64,000 nt of DNA from CBDBBY01 sp965205055 (GTDB taxonomy: Bacteria > Pseudomonadota > Alphaproteobacteria > Rhodobacterales > Rhodobacteraceae). The position numbers and the translations under genes were made by a program. The stretch covers positions 1,426,001 through 1,490,000 of the forward strand of contig OZ242030.1 in assembly GCA_965205055.1 (NCBI GenBank). The letters are read 5' to 3'. The notes below the pieces were generated by a model, which saw nothing but the letters and a program-made list of their open reading frames with translations, searched no databases and had not been told where the DNA came from. Below are positions 36,551 to 45,025 of this stretch, in pieces. Within the stretch, counting starts at the first letter, position 1. Every line of letters starts with the position of its first letter.

Positions 36551-36643
36551 TCAATTCCAGACGCTATTCGGATCGTCGGAATGCGAACGCAGGACGATGC
36601 TGCCTCGGCGCAAGCCGCCTGCCAACGGTTTTCGACGAAGATA

Positions 36644-37833
36644 TCAATCGGCTGCCACATTCTTGCCGAAAAGCCAGTCGAAACGCGCAGCCAAAACGGA
36701 TGGAAGCGCAACGCCCGCAATGCCCATTGCACCGGCGAGAATTGAACGAATCATCGGATTCGACGATTCGTGGATGCGCGACTGACGATCAATGGCGCGA
36801 ATCGTTTTTTCCAAACGCCCGATCCTTCGTCTCTTGTATTCGCGGAATGCGTCCTCGACCAAGGAATTCCGAGCGAAGGATCTCGACAGCTCCCAAGCGT
36901 CTTCAAAGGCCATGTTCGCTCCTTGCGCCAAAAAAGGCAGCATTGGGTGCAGCGCATCGCCCAAGAGCACCATTCGGTCGTCGTGCCAGCGTCCAGGCAG
37001 ACCGTTGCCGAACAAACGCCATTTGGTCACGGCCGCAGCGGCTTCAATGATGTTCGGAACGCAGCCGCCGAAATCGCCGAAAGTTTGAACCAATTCCGCT
37101 CGCAAATCCGCGGAGGAAGGTTGCGGGTTTTTCAGAACGCGATTGTTTGCTACCAGACCGCGTTGAGTTCAGACCGCTCTCGGAGCCAATACGACACGAC
37201 ATGCCTGCCCGGCCCCATTGTCAGGCGGACGACGTCGGATCCTTGATCCGTGTTCATTCTGTCCTGCCCGATCAAGCACCGCCAAGCGACATGGCTTGGA
37301 AAGGCTTGATTTTCGGTCGGATTCAGCGCCGCTCTTGCTTTCGAGCGTCCTCCTTCCGCAGCGACGACTGCAGCAACCCTGCCAATCCCCAATTCGCGAT
37401 CGAATGTTCGCTCGTCGAAGTTGAAGGTCCTGCTGTCGAATTCGCATCCGAATTTGAATTCGGCGCCCTGTTTCTTCGCGGAATCGATCAGAACCCGCTG
37501 CAGGTCCGCGCGATGCGCCAGCAGGTACGGCGCCCCCGCTCGCCGGACGTAGCGGTCAAGCTCAAAACGAAAGATCACCTTTCCGGATTTGAAGTCGCAT
37601 AATTCCACCGCAGACGCTGGAGTGCCGATTTCTCGCACTGCGCCGCCAAGACCGATGCCATCAAGCGCGGCCATTCCATTCGGAGTGAGCTGGATGCCCG
37701 CCCCTTCGGCCGCCGCTCCGGCTTCCCTTTCAACCACGACGACCTGCAAGCCGATTCGGGATAGAGCAGCCGCGGCGGCGGTTCCGGCCGGCCCTGCGCC
37801 GATTACTAGAGTTTGATCATGGATGGAGGTCAT
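36644..37833 (-). pseudogene. FAD-dependent aromatic-ring monooxygenase, frameshifted
   Basis: The first 227 codons (from 37833) encode the N-terminal half of a group A flavin monooxygenase: VIGAGPAGTAAAAALSR, the RADLQRVL helix and the NADH region. The frame ends at a TAG near 37150. The family sequence continues one frame over from about 37158 (VANNRVLKN...) through the FAD-pyrophosphate motif LLGDALHPMLPFLAQGANMAFEDAW to 36644. A one-base loss near 37155 explains both. Combined length is about 396 residues, as in salicylate or 6-hydroxynicotinate hydroxylases. It is dead unless this is a sequencing error. Confidence 0.82.
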
Positions 37834-37902
37834 TCATCGGCCTTGTTCAAGTGGAATCAGGAACGATTCCGAAGCGAGGCCGCAGATTCGAGATGGCGGC
37901 AT

Positions 37903-38325
37903 TCAATCCGCTCGAAAGATTCGCTCCTTTCGCTCGTGCTTTTCTTGCGCCTCCAAGCAAAGAGTCGCGATCGGGCGGGCGATCAATCTCTTCAATGATA
38001 TCGGTCGCCCGGTATCCTCGCAGTAACCGTATTCGCCGTCATCGATTCGTTTGAGAGCTTCGTTGATTTTGCCGACCAGCTTGCGCTGCCGGTCCCGCGT
38101 TCGAAGAAGCACCGTCCTGTCCGATTCCTCCATTGCCAAATCGGCGATGTCCGGAACGTTCCGGGTTTCCTTCTTCATGTTTTCAATGGTGCCTCGGCTC
38201 TCCGCCAGAAGGTCGTTCTTCCAATCGACAAGCAGCTTCCGAAAAAACGCGAGCTGCTTTTCATTCATGAAAGGCTCATCTTCAGACGGAACGTAATCGG
38301 AGGTCAGCATTGTCGTCGAATTCAT
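37903..38325 (-). CDS. dksA: RNA polymerase-binding transcription factor DksA
   Basis: A 140-residue DksA/TraR protein. A coiled-coil segment (FFRKLLVDWKNDLLAESRGTI to LRTRDRQRKLVGKINEALKRID) with the tip motif DIADLAMEESD precedes a degenerate zinc finger: CEDTGRPI, then LCLEAQEKHE. Only two of the four finger cysteines of E. coli DksA remain, as in many alphaproteobacterial forms. It mediates the stringent response with ppGpp. Confidence 0.93.
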   Translation of the reverse strand: MNSTTMLTSDYVPSEDEPFMNEKQLAFFRKLLVDWKNDLLAESRGTIENMKKETRNVPDIADLAMEESDRTVLLRTRDRQRKLVGKINEALKRIDDGEYGYCEDTGRPISLKRLIARPIATLCLEAQEKHERKERIFRAD

Positions 38326-38618
38326 CTGCTAAGTCCCCAACATCCAAGAAATCGCAATGACCGGCACGCCGTCGCATTTAAATTTGGGCCAAGACGAAAA
38401 AGCCGCATGACGCCGCGACGTGAGTGCGCTCCATACAATTCGCGTTCCTTGCAGACAACTTCAATTTGCGATTTTTCGATGAATCGAACACTGCCAACGC
38501 ATCGCCGCGCAATTGCAGCCAGTCCGGCGGCGCACTATATTGTCGGTGGTGTTCGACGATAGTTGCCTTATGTGAACCGGCGAAGCGGCCTTGGTCGGAA
38601 AGATCGGAAGTCCATCAA

Positions 38619-38789
38619 ATGCTTGTGATGATCGGCCTGCTGGCCGGCGCATACTACGGCTATTCGTATGCCAAGAAGCGCGGAGGCACCCGGCTTGATA
38701 AACTTCAATATTCTACGGTGTACGGAATCGCTTTCGGTGTGCTTTCCGTACTCCTCGACATGGCTTTGGGGTGGATAATGCCTCTTTGA
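38619..38789 (+). CDS. Small membrane protein, 56 residues
   Basis: Not assigned to a characterised family. It has two predicted membrane helices (MIGLLAGAYYGYSYA and YGIAFGVLSVLLDMALGWI) separated by a basic hairpin KKRGGTRLDK. GGAAG lies nine bases before the ATG at 38619; the open frame upstream lacks such a site. Similar short proteins are, from memory, conserved in Rhodobacterales. Confidence 0.7.
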   Translation: MLVMIGLLAGAYYGYSYAKKRGGTRLDKLQYSTVYGIAFGVLSVLLDMALGWIMPL

Positions 38790-38961
38790 CCTAAGCGACG
38801 CAGCGCCATTGCGCGCGCTATTGGCAATGCCCGAATTTGAGAGATGTCAGCCCCATGCATAAGAGCAAGCGAATTGGCATCAGTCTGCCGATGGAACTTG
38901 AAATTGCCCCGTCCGCGCGGCAGCGACTGCTTCGGCGTTCGGGCGCTGAAATCGAACCGTC

Positions 38962-39651
38962 ATGATGAAATTCGCCTTCATTCTGCTTCCCATTCTCTAC
39001 ACGGCGCTGATCGTGGCCGTCTCCGCTTGGAAGACTCGGCTCCAATTCGAAACGAATTCATGCAAGCTTTCCGACGACCGCGTCTGCGCTCTGAATCGCC
39101 TAATGGCCGATGCTGCGGGCATTCGGCAGATACCGGTCAGAATTTACGAAACCAGCGGAATAAACGGCATGGCCTTGCCCGGCGGAAAAATTTTCATCAC
39201 GAGAGGACTTTACGACTGCCTGCATGCGAAACAGATTTCCGCGGAGGAGCTTGCGTCCGTCATCGCGCACGAACTCGGTCACGTGGCTCTGGGGCATTCC
39301 AAGCAGCGATTCGCGATCTTCGTCGGCCAGACCGCAGCAAATCAGGCTGCCCGCATGTTCCTTTGGCGAATGCTTCCGGGCATCGGACCAATCGTCGCCT
39401 GGTTTGTCGGTGCGCTGGTCGAAAAACACATCTCAAGGTCGGGCGAGTTCGCTGCCGACCGTTATGCGTCCGGCCTCCTGATCAAGGCGGGAATTGGAAC
39501 CGGGCCGCAGATCAGCCTCTTGCAAAAGCTTGAGCGGCTGACCGGAGCTACCCGGGGCGGTTCCGAATGGATGAGCAGCCACCCGCCGACCACGGCGCGC
39601 ATTGAAGCGATCAAAAAGTGGGAATCAAGAATTGGGCGGCAGTCCGCGTGA
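38962..39651 (+). CDS. M48-family metallopeptidase
   Basis: A 229-residue protein with an N-terminal membrane anchor (FAFILLPILYTALIVAV), the zinc motif HELGH in SVIAHELGHVALGHSKQ, and the third ligand region EFAADRYASGLL. A C-terminal SSHPPTTARIEAIK is typical of M48 peptidases. It likely degrades misfolded or lipid-associated proteins at the inner membrane or in the periplasm. Confidence 0.88.
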   Translation: MMKFAFILLPILYTALIVAVSAWKTRLQFETNSCKLSDDRVCALNRLMADAAGIRQIPVRIYETSGINGMALPGGKIFITRGLYDCLHAKQISAEELASVIAHELGHVALGHSKQRFAIFVGQTAANQAARMFLWRMLPGIGPIVAWFVGALVEKHISRSGEFAADRYASGLLIKAGIGTGPQISLLQKLERLTGATRGGSEWMSSHPPTTARIEAIKKWESRIGRQSA

Positions 39652-40051
39652 CGAATCAAGCGAGCCTCGCAGGCGTTCCGGTTTCGTTGAAAGCCAACAG
39701 GCTTGACACGCCCGACCCAAATTACAGACTTATCGGCACACAGCTCGCGCTTGGATGAAGGAATACGGGATCGACCATCCGGTCGCCAAGCAGGCAGCCT
39801 GAAGGAAGCCATGCCCTCTGCAGCGAGATCGCCCGCAGCCGCAATCCCGTCGCAGGGGAGCGGTAGAAGCGTACCCGAAGGAGGAGATGTTTCACGCCAA
39901 ATCAGCGCGGAAAACGTTACGGCCTAATTTTCCGGCATCAGACTAACCGAGACCTCGGGCTCAAGTGCCGCCTCGGCGCGCGCAAAAACGCTGCTGTCTG
40001 GAATCAGCTGCTCGTCGGTTCCGCCTATCCACTACGCCAAGCTGCAATAAG
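39652..40051. other. Intergenic stretch at the edge of the second accessory island
   Basis: No gene or repeat recognised. It separates the core M48 gene from the toxin-antitoxin relics. Confidence 0.5.
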
Positions 40052-40333
40052 TTACACGGCTTCGGATGCGCCAGCCACGCGAGAAGCTTGCCATTCATCG
40101 TAGGCAGCTTGCATCCTAAGCCAAAGACCCGCGCCGTTGCCGAATTGTTTTCCAAGATTAACAGCGACTTCGCCGCCGACAGGCTCTCGCTCGAACAAAA
40201 TATCTTGCAAATGCTGTGGCGATATACCCAAGTCTCGTGCTATCTCGGTTTCCGTCTTTTTCGTTGCAGGCAAGACGTATTCTCCCAGCAGTCTGCCGGG
40301 ATGTGTTGGGCAGCGATTTGGATTTCGTGCCAT
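40052..40333 (-). CDS. higA: HigA-family antitoxin (XRE)
   Basis: A 93-residue HigA with a helix-turn-helix (EIARDLGISPQHLQDILFERE) after the family N-terminus NRCPTHPGRLLGEYVLPA. The ATG at 40333 follows the higB stop by two bases. It normally neutralises HigB and represses the operon. Here its partner lacks its N-terminus, so this is an orphan antitoxin. Confidence 0.88.
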   Translation of the reverse strand: MARNPNRCPTHPGRLLGEYVLPATKKTETEIARDLGISPQHLQDILFEREPVGGEVAVNLGKQFGNGAGLWLRMQAAYDEWQASRVAGASEAV

Positions 40334-40337
40334 CTCA

Positions 40338-40590
40338 TTACTCCTGGTGATAATGCTCGAGATCCACCGCGTAGGCGTCTCCGCTATCAAACTCGAAAGT
40401 CACGCGCCAAGTTTTATTGGCTGATGTTGTATATAGAATAGGCTTATGACCCCGCAAAACGTGGAAGTTGAATCCTTGCATATTCATATCTCCCGGCCGT
40501 ACAGCTGTATCCAATGCATCCAACATTGTCAGTATTCGCGTATGCAATCGCCCGTCGATATTTGACTTTCCGGTTTCCCATAATGCTCTC
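40338..40590 (-). pseudogene. higB: HigB-family toxin, 5' truncated by an IS21 relic
   Basis: Reading backward from the stop at 40338, the HigB pattern is clear: RALWETGKSNIDGRLHTRI, then LDALDTAVRPGDMNMQGFNFHVLRG and TWRVTFEFDSGDAYAVDLEHYH. The expected first eight or nine residues (MI.SFR..) are missing. At about 40590 the sequence switches to IS21 istA in another frame. A TTG at 40547 is the first available start and would omit further core residues. The RelE-like fold is therefore incomplete. Confidence 0.8.
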
Positions 40591-41043
40591 GGACCTTCGC
40601 CCTGCGCGACGCATGACGCCGAACCGCGTCGTCGCCGCCCTCGCAGCCAAGAGCCTGCAAATCCTCGAAAATCCGCATCAGCGTCATTCGCTCGCGCTTC
40701 GGACGCGACGCGTTCTCCGACAGCATCCCCTCAAGCTCCGACTGCCAAGGGCCGATCTTCGAACCCGGCTGCGTCCTGCGCTCGTAAACGAACTCTGTCG
40801 CGCCGGTCCACAAAACCTTCCGGAACGTCGCGCGCGACACGCCCGGAGGCCGACTGATCCCTTTGATCGAACGGCCCTCTCGACAATGGGCCCGCCGAAT
40901 CTCCCCGATCTTGTCCACTCCAAGCATCCCACACCCCGCTCTCCCGAATCAACGAAAGAGCGGTTGTACGCATCATCGAATGGGGGTCAGCCTTGAAGCC
41001 CGGTCATGCACCCGAAAGGGACGTAGTTGCATGCCGATTCACA
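40591..41043 (-). mobile_element. IS21-family relic (left end and 5' part of istA)
   Basis: The terminus TGTGAATCGGCATGCAA is at 41043. istA starts at 40927 (MLGVDKIGEIRRAH, then GISRPPGVSRATFRKVL, the DNA-binding helix). It stops being transposase-like after about 110 codons, near GCEGGDDAVRRHA. The DDE catalytic domain and istB are absent. The left end aligns with 13060-13203. Its istA reads into higB. Confidence 0.83.
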
Positions 41044-41391
41044 TTGCTGTCCGCCCAAAAAATCAGGGCCTCCCGTGCAAGGCCCCGCGTACCTTGAGGC
41101 CAATGCCGCAGGGGTGGCTTATTTCCGCCTATGCATTGCGATGCAGAATGCCAAGAAGCATTTTGCGCCTGACAGCTGACATCAGTGGTTCATCAAGTGT
41201 TCTGCGAGATTTTGGCGTCCGCACACGAAATTACCAAGGGATATCAGATCGCAAGCGACAACCGGCGACCAGGCATAAACTTCACAAAAATTAATACTTC
41301 AGTGTGGATGTGATATATATATGATTCTCAATGACGGGATGGATTTTTCTCGGGAGACGGAGCCATCAGCGACATCGCCCAGCGTTCCGAA
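41044..41391. other. Intergenic stretch with an AT-rich promoter-like segment
   Basis: No gene seen. The AT-rich run near 41310-41325 (GATATATATATGA) probably carries the promoter for the AbiEi-like gene. Confidence 0.45.
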
Positions 41392-42360
41392 TTGGCGGTC
41401 GCGGCCGTGCTGCCGCCATCGATCCGGATTCGGCGCGGCCTCAGATGCGGCAACGCCGTAGACCTGCATGTCAACGGAAAGCGCCTAAGGGTTGCATGGC
41501 TTGGCGAAGGCGGACTCCGCCAGGCGCGGGAGCTGATCTCCGGTCCTGATCGCCGCCCGGATGTCGCGGCGGCGCGCCGCATGTCGCCGGGCGCGCGCGC
41601 GGCGCTCTCTGCAGAAGGCATCGGCTGGGTGGACGAGACGGGCGCAGCGGAAATCGTGACTGGTCCGCTGATCATCTCTCGCAGCGGCAGGCCGGTCGAT
41701 GCCGCGCCGAAGCAGCCCAAGTGGACGCCCTCGGTCCTTGCGGCGGCCGAGGCATTGCTCTGCGACACTCGAGCCACTGTCGCCGGAATCAGGCAAACCA
41801 CCGGCCTCTCCGCCGGAGCTGCCGCCAATGCGCTCCGCGCGCTCGTTGAGTTCGACCTGTTGGAGGAGTCGGCGAGCCGAGGGCGCAACGCCGCGCGCCG
41901 AGTTCGTGATCCGGACCGCCTGCTGGCCAAGTACGCCGATTTCGCGGTCAATCCGTCCGTCTCCCTGACAGTCGGCGTGGCTTGGCGGGATTTCCTGGAG
42001 AAACTGTGCGAAATCGGCCACCGGTGGGACCGCGCCGAGATCGAGTGGGCAGCTACCGGCGCAGTGGCAGCATCCGTGCTCGCGCCCTACCTCACCACGG
42101 TTTCAACCGGAGTGATCTACGTCGACAGCAAGACCATCTCCGGCATCGAGTCCATTGCCAATCGGGCCGGTTTGAGGCCGATGCATGGCGGCCGTCTGAC
42201 ACTGCGCCCTTTTCCCACGGCGACGTCCAAGCGGCTCGCGGCGGCGCGGCAAGACCTTCGCATCGTTCCGTGGCCGCGCGTTTATGCGGACTTGCGCCCC
42301 GTCGGCGTGCGCGGCGAAGAGGCCGCCGAGCATCTTCGCGAGGTTGTTTGCGGCTGGTGA
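41392..42360 (+). CDS. Type IV toxin-antitoxin AbiEi-like antitoxin
   Basis: A 322-residue protein. The central part resembles the winged helix of AbiEi-family regulators (ALLCDTRATVAGIRQTTGLSAGAAANALRALVEFDLLEES). The C-terminus (AAPYLTT-like segment, then DRLTL-like strands and PRVYADL) resembles AbiEi C-terminal domains. AbiEi antagonises the nucleotidyltransferase AbiEii; a nucleotidyltransferase remnant follows directly, supporting the call. The start is unclear: TTG at 41392 is used, as the frame is closed upstream at 41331. The paired toxin gene is broken. Confidence 0.7.
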   Translation: MAVAAVLPPSIRIRRGLRCGNAVDLHVNGKRLRVAWLGEGGLRQARELISGPDRRPDVAAARRMSPGARAALSAEGIGWVDETGAAEIVTGPLIISRSGRPVDAAPKQPKWTPSVLAAAEALLCDTRATVAGIRQTTGLSAGAAANALRALVEFDLLEESASRGRNAARRVRDPDRLLAKYADFAVNPSVSLTVGVAWRDFLEKLCEIGHRWDRAEIEWAATGAVAASVLAPYLTTVSTGVIYVDSKTISGIESIANRAGLRPMHGGRLTLRPFPTATSKRLAAARQDLRIVPWPRVYADLRPVGVRGEEAAEHLREVVCGW

Positions 42361-42984
42361 GCCGCCGCGGTCCCGCAGAAGCCGAAAGGCCGCCGAAGAA
42401 TCATTGTTGCGAATTCTTGCCCACTACGGACAAAGGCCGGAATTCGTCGTCCTCGGCGGGCGTGTCCCGGATCTGCTTTGCGCCGACAGCCGGTTCCCGC
42501 ACGCGGGGACGACTGACGTGGACGTGCAGATCAATCTCGAAATCGCCTGCGGGTCGGTCAATGCAAGCCGGCTGGAGAGAGCGCTTCGAGACTCCGGGTT
42601 TGTCCCTGATGGAGAAAGATCCTAGCGTTGGGTCTTGGACGATGAATCCCTCGGACAGGAGGTCAAGATCGAGTTGCTGGCTGATCTTCAATACGAGCAG
42701 GCCGGATCGACAGTTGAATTCAGCGATTGCGAAAATTTAGGAGCAATCACTCTCCGAGGCACTGGATTTGCAAGCCGCGACTTTGAAGTGCACGAACTAG
42801 AGCGTTTTTCACCAAGTTTGACCCGCTGTAACCGTCCAGTATCCTGTTAAAGCCCTACGGAGATTGGAGAAATTCTCCGATTGGACCGGATCAACCTTAG
42901 TGAAAAACGCTCCAGGAGCAAGCCCGGAGCAGCTCATCGCCGTCTGCCAAAGAGGACGCCATCTGACCGAATCATGCTCGCTGG
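42344..42984 (+). pseudogene. AbiEii-like nucleotidyltransferase, broken by a nonsense codon and a MITE
   Basis: The frame contains VLGGRVPDLLCADSRFPHAGTTDVDVQINLEIA, a nucleotidyltransferase core with the paired aspartates of TTDVDVQ. An in-frame TAG at 42623-42625 interrupts it. The same frame continues (DDESLGQEVKIELLADLQYEQAG... ARDFEVHELE-like) up to a MITE at 42800. After the MITE, a short coding-like stretch (SPEQLIAVCQRGRHLTE) may be the severed tail. The start probably overlaps the AbiEi-like gene. The toxin half of the type IV pair is therefore inactive. Confidence 0.72.
42800..42913. mobile_element. MITE copy 2 (114 bp)
   Basis: Same inverted ends as copy 1 (GAGCGTTTTTCAC / GTGAAAAACGCTC) and a nearly identical interior, for example ATCCTGTTAAAGCCC and ACGGAGATTGGAGA. 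The left flank is TA, the right flank is CA, so one side of the target duplication has mutated. It interrupts the AbiEii-like gene. Confidence 0.85.
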
Positions 42985-42985
42985 A

Positions 42986-43192
42986 TTAAAGTTCTGACTC
43001 ATCAATTTGTGCGATCTTCATCAGATGTCTTTGCAGGCCGCGTTTCAATACCTTGCCCGCGTGAACGGGCACAGAGATGCGGGCAGTGACGCCTTGCTTC
43101 ATAAAAATGTTGTGGCTGCCATTTGTTCTCACTAGCTGCCACCCTCGGGATTCAAGTATCTTGCAAAGCCGTTTACCGCTGACGGCCTTCAA
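42986..43192 (-). CDS. hicA: HicA-family mRNA interferase toxin
   Basis: A 68-residue double-stranded RNA-binding-fold toxin. The catalytic histidine is in RTNGSHNIFMKQG; the N-terminus has SGKRLCKILESRGWQLVR and the middle SVPVHAGKVLKRGLQRHLMKIA. It overlaps hicB by four bases (ATGA), with the antitoxin gene first. The module looks intact, unlike its neighbours. Confidence 0.93.
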   Translation of the reverse strand: MKAVSGKRLCKILESRGWQLVRTNGSHNIFMKQGVTARISVPVHAGKVLKRGLQRHLMKIAQIDESEL

Positions 43193-43437
43193 ACCGTTAT
43201 CTCGATGATCTTATCGGCTTTCGACTTGGGAAAGTCTTGAACATTGACCGAAATCTGATCAGCTTCCGATATAGGAACCTCTTGAACATCAACCGATAGG
43301 CAACCCGCAACAGCCTCGCAGACATTTTCCTGCAATTCCTCAAGACTGTCACCTTGCGTTGCGCACCCCGGAATTGAGGGCACTTCTGCCCAATATCCGC
43401 CTTCCTCCGCTTGATAGACCAATATTTGCAGCTTCAT
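43189..43437 (-). CDS. hicB: HicB-family antitoxin
   Basis: An 82-residue partner of HicA. The N-terminal domain has the HicB pattern YQAEEGGYWAEVPSIPGCATQGDSLEELQENVCEAV. The C-terminal part is an internal duplication: VDVQEVPISEADQI followed by VNVQDFPKSKADKI. No DNA-binding HTH or RHH is apparent, so it may neutralise HicA without repressing, or use the duplicated segment. Confidence 0.9.
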   Translation of the reverse strand: MKLQILVYQAEEGGYWAEVPSIPGCATQGDSLEELQENVCEAVAGCLSVDVQEVPISEADQISVNVQDFPKSKADKIIEITV

Positions 43438-43657
43438 GGTTCATTTCCCTGTCGCTCATTAATCAGCAGCTGGTTCCGCAACTGCCGATAATAGAGACCC
43501 CGAATGTGTTAAAAGAATTACAGGGACAGTCGTAGCGGAACAATAAAAATCACTAACTCGAAAGTTCGGTTAACACGCCAACGGACATTGTCAAGAGGAT
43601 GCACCCCTTCTCGTACGGCAGCTTGCGGAAAAACTGAATTCTTGGCAATTTCATCTG

Positions 43658-43924
43658 ATGAAAACGACTATCGAACTCCCCGATGCTATGATTCGGCGGG
43701 CCAAGGCCCATGCCGCCGCCCGTGGCGTTTCCTTGAAGCAAGTCTTCATCAAGGCGCTTGAAAAACAGCTCTTGCACAGCACCGCTGAAACCCGCTCTGG
43801 GAATGGGCAGCGTCCTTGGATGGCGACTTTTGGCGAACTGTCCGATCTCGGGGACGAACATCGTCGCGTCCTCGGCATAATCGAGGAGGAGTTCGAGAGG
43901 ATCGAAAACGAAGACCTCGCGTGA
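43658..43924 (+). CDS. vapB: VapB-like antitoxin
   Basis: An 88-residue protein with an N-terminal ribbon-helix-helix (MKTTIELPDAMIRRAKAHAAARGVSLKQVFIKALEKQL) and an acidic C-terminal toxin-binding tail. Its stop overlaps a GTG that starts the PIN-domain remnant (GTGA). It diverges from hicBA. Confidence 0.87.
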   Translation: MKTTIELPDAMIRRAKAHAAARGVSLKQVFIKALEKQLLHSTAETRSGNGQRPWMATFGELSDLGDEHRRVLGIIEEEFERIENEDLA

Positions 43925-44062
43925 TCGTCGACACAAACGCCCTCTCCGCGCGGGCAGCAGGCAATGCTTCAATCGAGGTCATCCTCAAGTCAGCCGAGCG
44001 GCTGTTCATTCCCGGAATTGTCCTTGGCGAATATTACTTCGGCATCCGCCAATCCCGGCATA
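43921..44062 (+). pseudogene. vapC: VapC PIN-domain toxin, C-terminally truncated
   Basis: It starts with a GTG overlapping vapB, and reads MIVDTNALSARAAG with the first PIN aspartate, then ERLFIPGIVLGEYYFGIRQSRH with the conserved glutamate. After about 47 residues PIN homology ends and the frame runs on with unrelated residues to 44151. The C-terminal acidic residues needed for catalysis are missing. Confidence 0.82.
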
Positions 44063-44147
44063 TAACCGCGCCGAGGGCGCGGAATTGTCAACCTCAGATC
44101 ACGGCGCGTTTTACGCCAAATCCTGTTCCGCGGCTCTGTAGGGCGTT

Positions 44148-44357
44148 CTAACCGGAAACTATCGAATTTCCGGGATGCTGCCGAAACTGCGCCGAACGAC
44201 GCAGCAGCAAGTGATGCGTCTCGACGGCGGAATTCCAGACGTCGCGGACGAAATAGCCGATCGCCTTCAGACCCGTGCGAGTGGCCTGCGCCCTGATTTC
44301 GGCTGCGCGTTGCCTTACGGCAAAATGATCCAAGGGATTGAATTCTGAATTTTCCAT
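44148..44357 (-). CDS. Small hypothetical protein, about 69 residues
   Basis: Not recognised with confidence. A helical, arginine-rich segment (RQRAAEIRAQATRTGLKAIGYFVRDVW) resembles short alphaproteobacterial proteins annotated as RSP_7527-like. It lies 113 bases after soxG in the same direction and could be the last gene of the sox operon. The ATG at 44357 is preferred; 44387 is possible. Confidence 0.42.
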   Translation of the reverse strand: MENSEFNPLDHFAVRQRAAEIRAQATRTGLKAIGYFVRDVWNSAVETHHLLLRRSAQFRQHPGNSIVSG

Positions 44358-44470
44358 GTCCAACTCCGATTGCTCGATGTCAGACACTTAAGCGCTCCGC
44401 CGGATACTCCAAACAGACAAATTCGCATAACCGGATTGACCCGGACGCAATGCTGGATTCGAACGTCCTG

Positions 44471-45025
44471 TCACTTCGGTCCGAAGTAGAGCTCGCTTCC
44501 TTCCGTCGGAGCCATTTCCTGAAGCCAAGTCAACAGGTGGTCCGTTTCAGATCTTCTGCACAAGAGACGCGCCGTCTGCTCGCCGACCAGCCAGAACGCA
44601 GCTTGGATCTGCGCGAACAGAGTTCGGCGGAACTGTCCGATACGGAATGCCTCGGACGAAACATCCGCCGGCGTTCCTTTTGCCAGAAGATCGCGCGAAC
44701 CGCTGCCGCTGATCTCGACGCAGGTTCGCATGTCAGAGACATCGACGCAAAGGAAGTGTTCGCCCTGCAAGGCTGATTCCAGTTTGTCGGTCGCGTCCCG
44801 GACCTGATCGGCAGGCAGCATGACAAGAATTTCGTCAGGCGCCATCCATCCGGCAAGAAGATCCGGGCCGCCGACGATTTCGCATTTGCCCGGAACCGCT
44901 CCTCCGATCGACTTCATAGCATCTTGGAGCTTGGACGATTCCGCATCTCCGCGAATCGCGATCATGCCGGTTCGGTCCAATTTGCGAATCTCAACCGTCG
45001 GATTGCTCGCGCGCGCTTTATCCAC
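44471..45025 (-). CDS. soxG: Sarcosine oxidase gamma subunit
   Basis: A 184-residue SoxG-family protein (KCEIVGGPDLLAGWMAPDEILVMLP, then SDMRTCVEISGSGSRDLLAKGTPADV). The GTG start overlaps the end of soxA by eight bases. It is part of the heterotetrameric enzyme that oxidises sarcosine to glycine, passing the one-carbon unit to tetrahydrofolate. Confidence 0.9.
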   Translation of the reverse strand: MDKARASNPTVEIRKLDRTGMIAIRGDAESSKLQDAMKSIGGAVPGKCEIVGGPDLLAGWMAPDEILVMLPADQVRDATDKLESALQGEHFLCVDVSDMRTCVEISGSGSRDLLAKGTPADVSSEAFRIGQFRRTLFAQIQAAFWLVGEQTARLLCRRSETDHLLTWLQEMAPTEGSELYFGPK

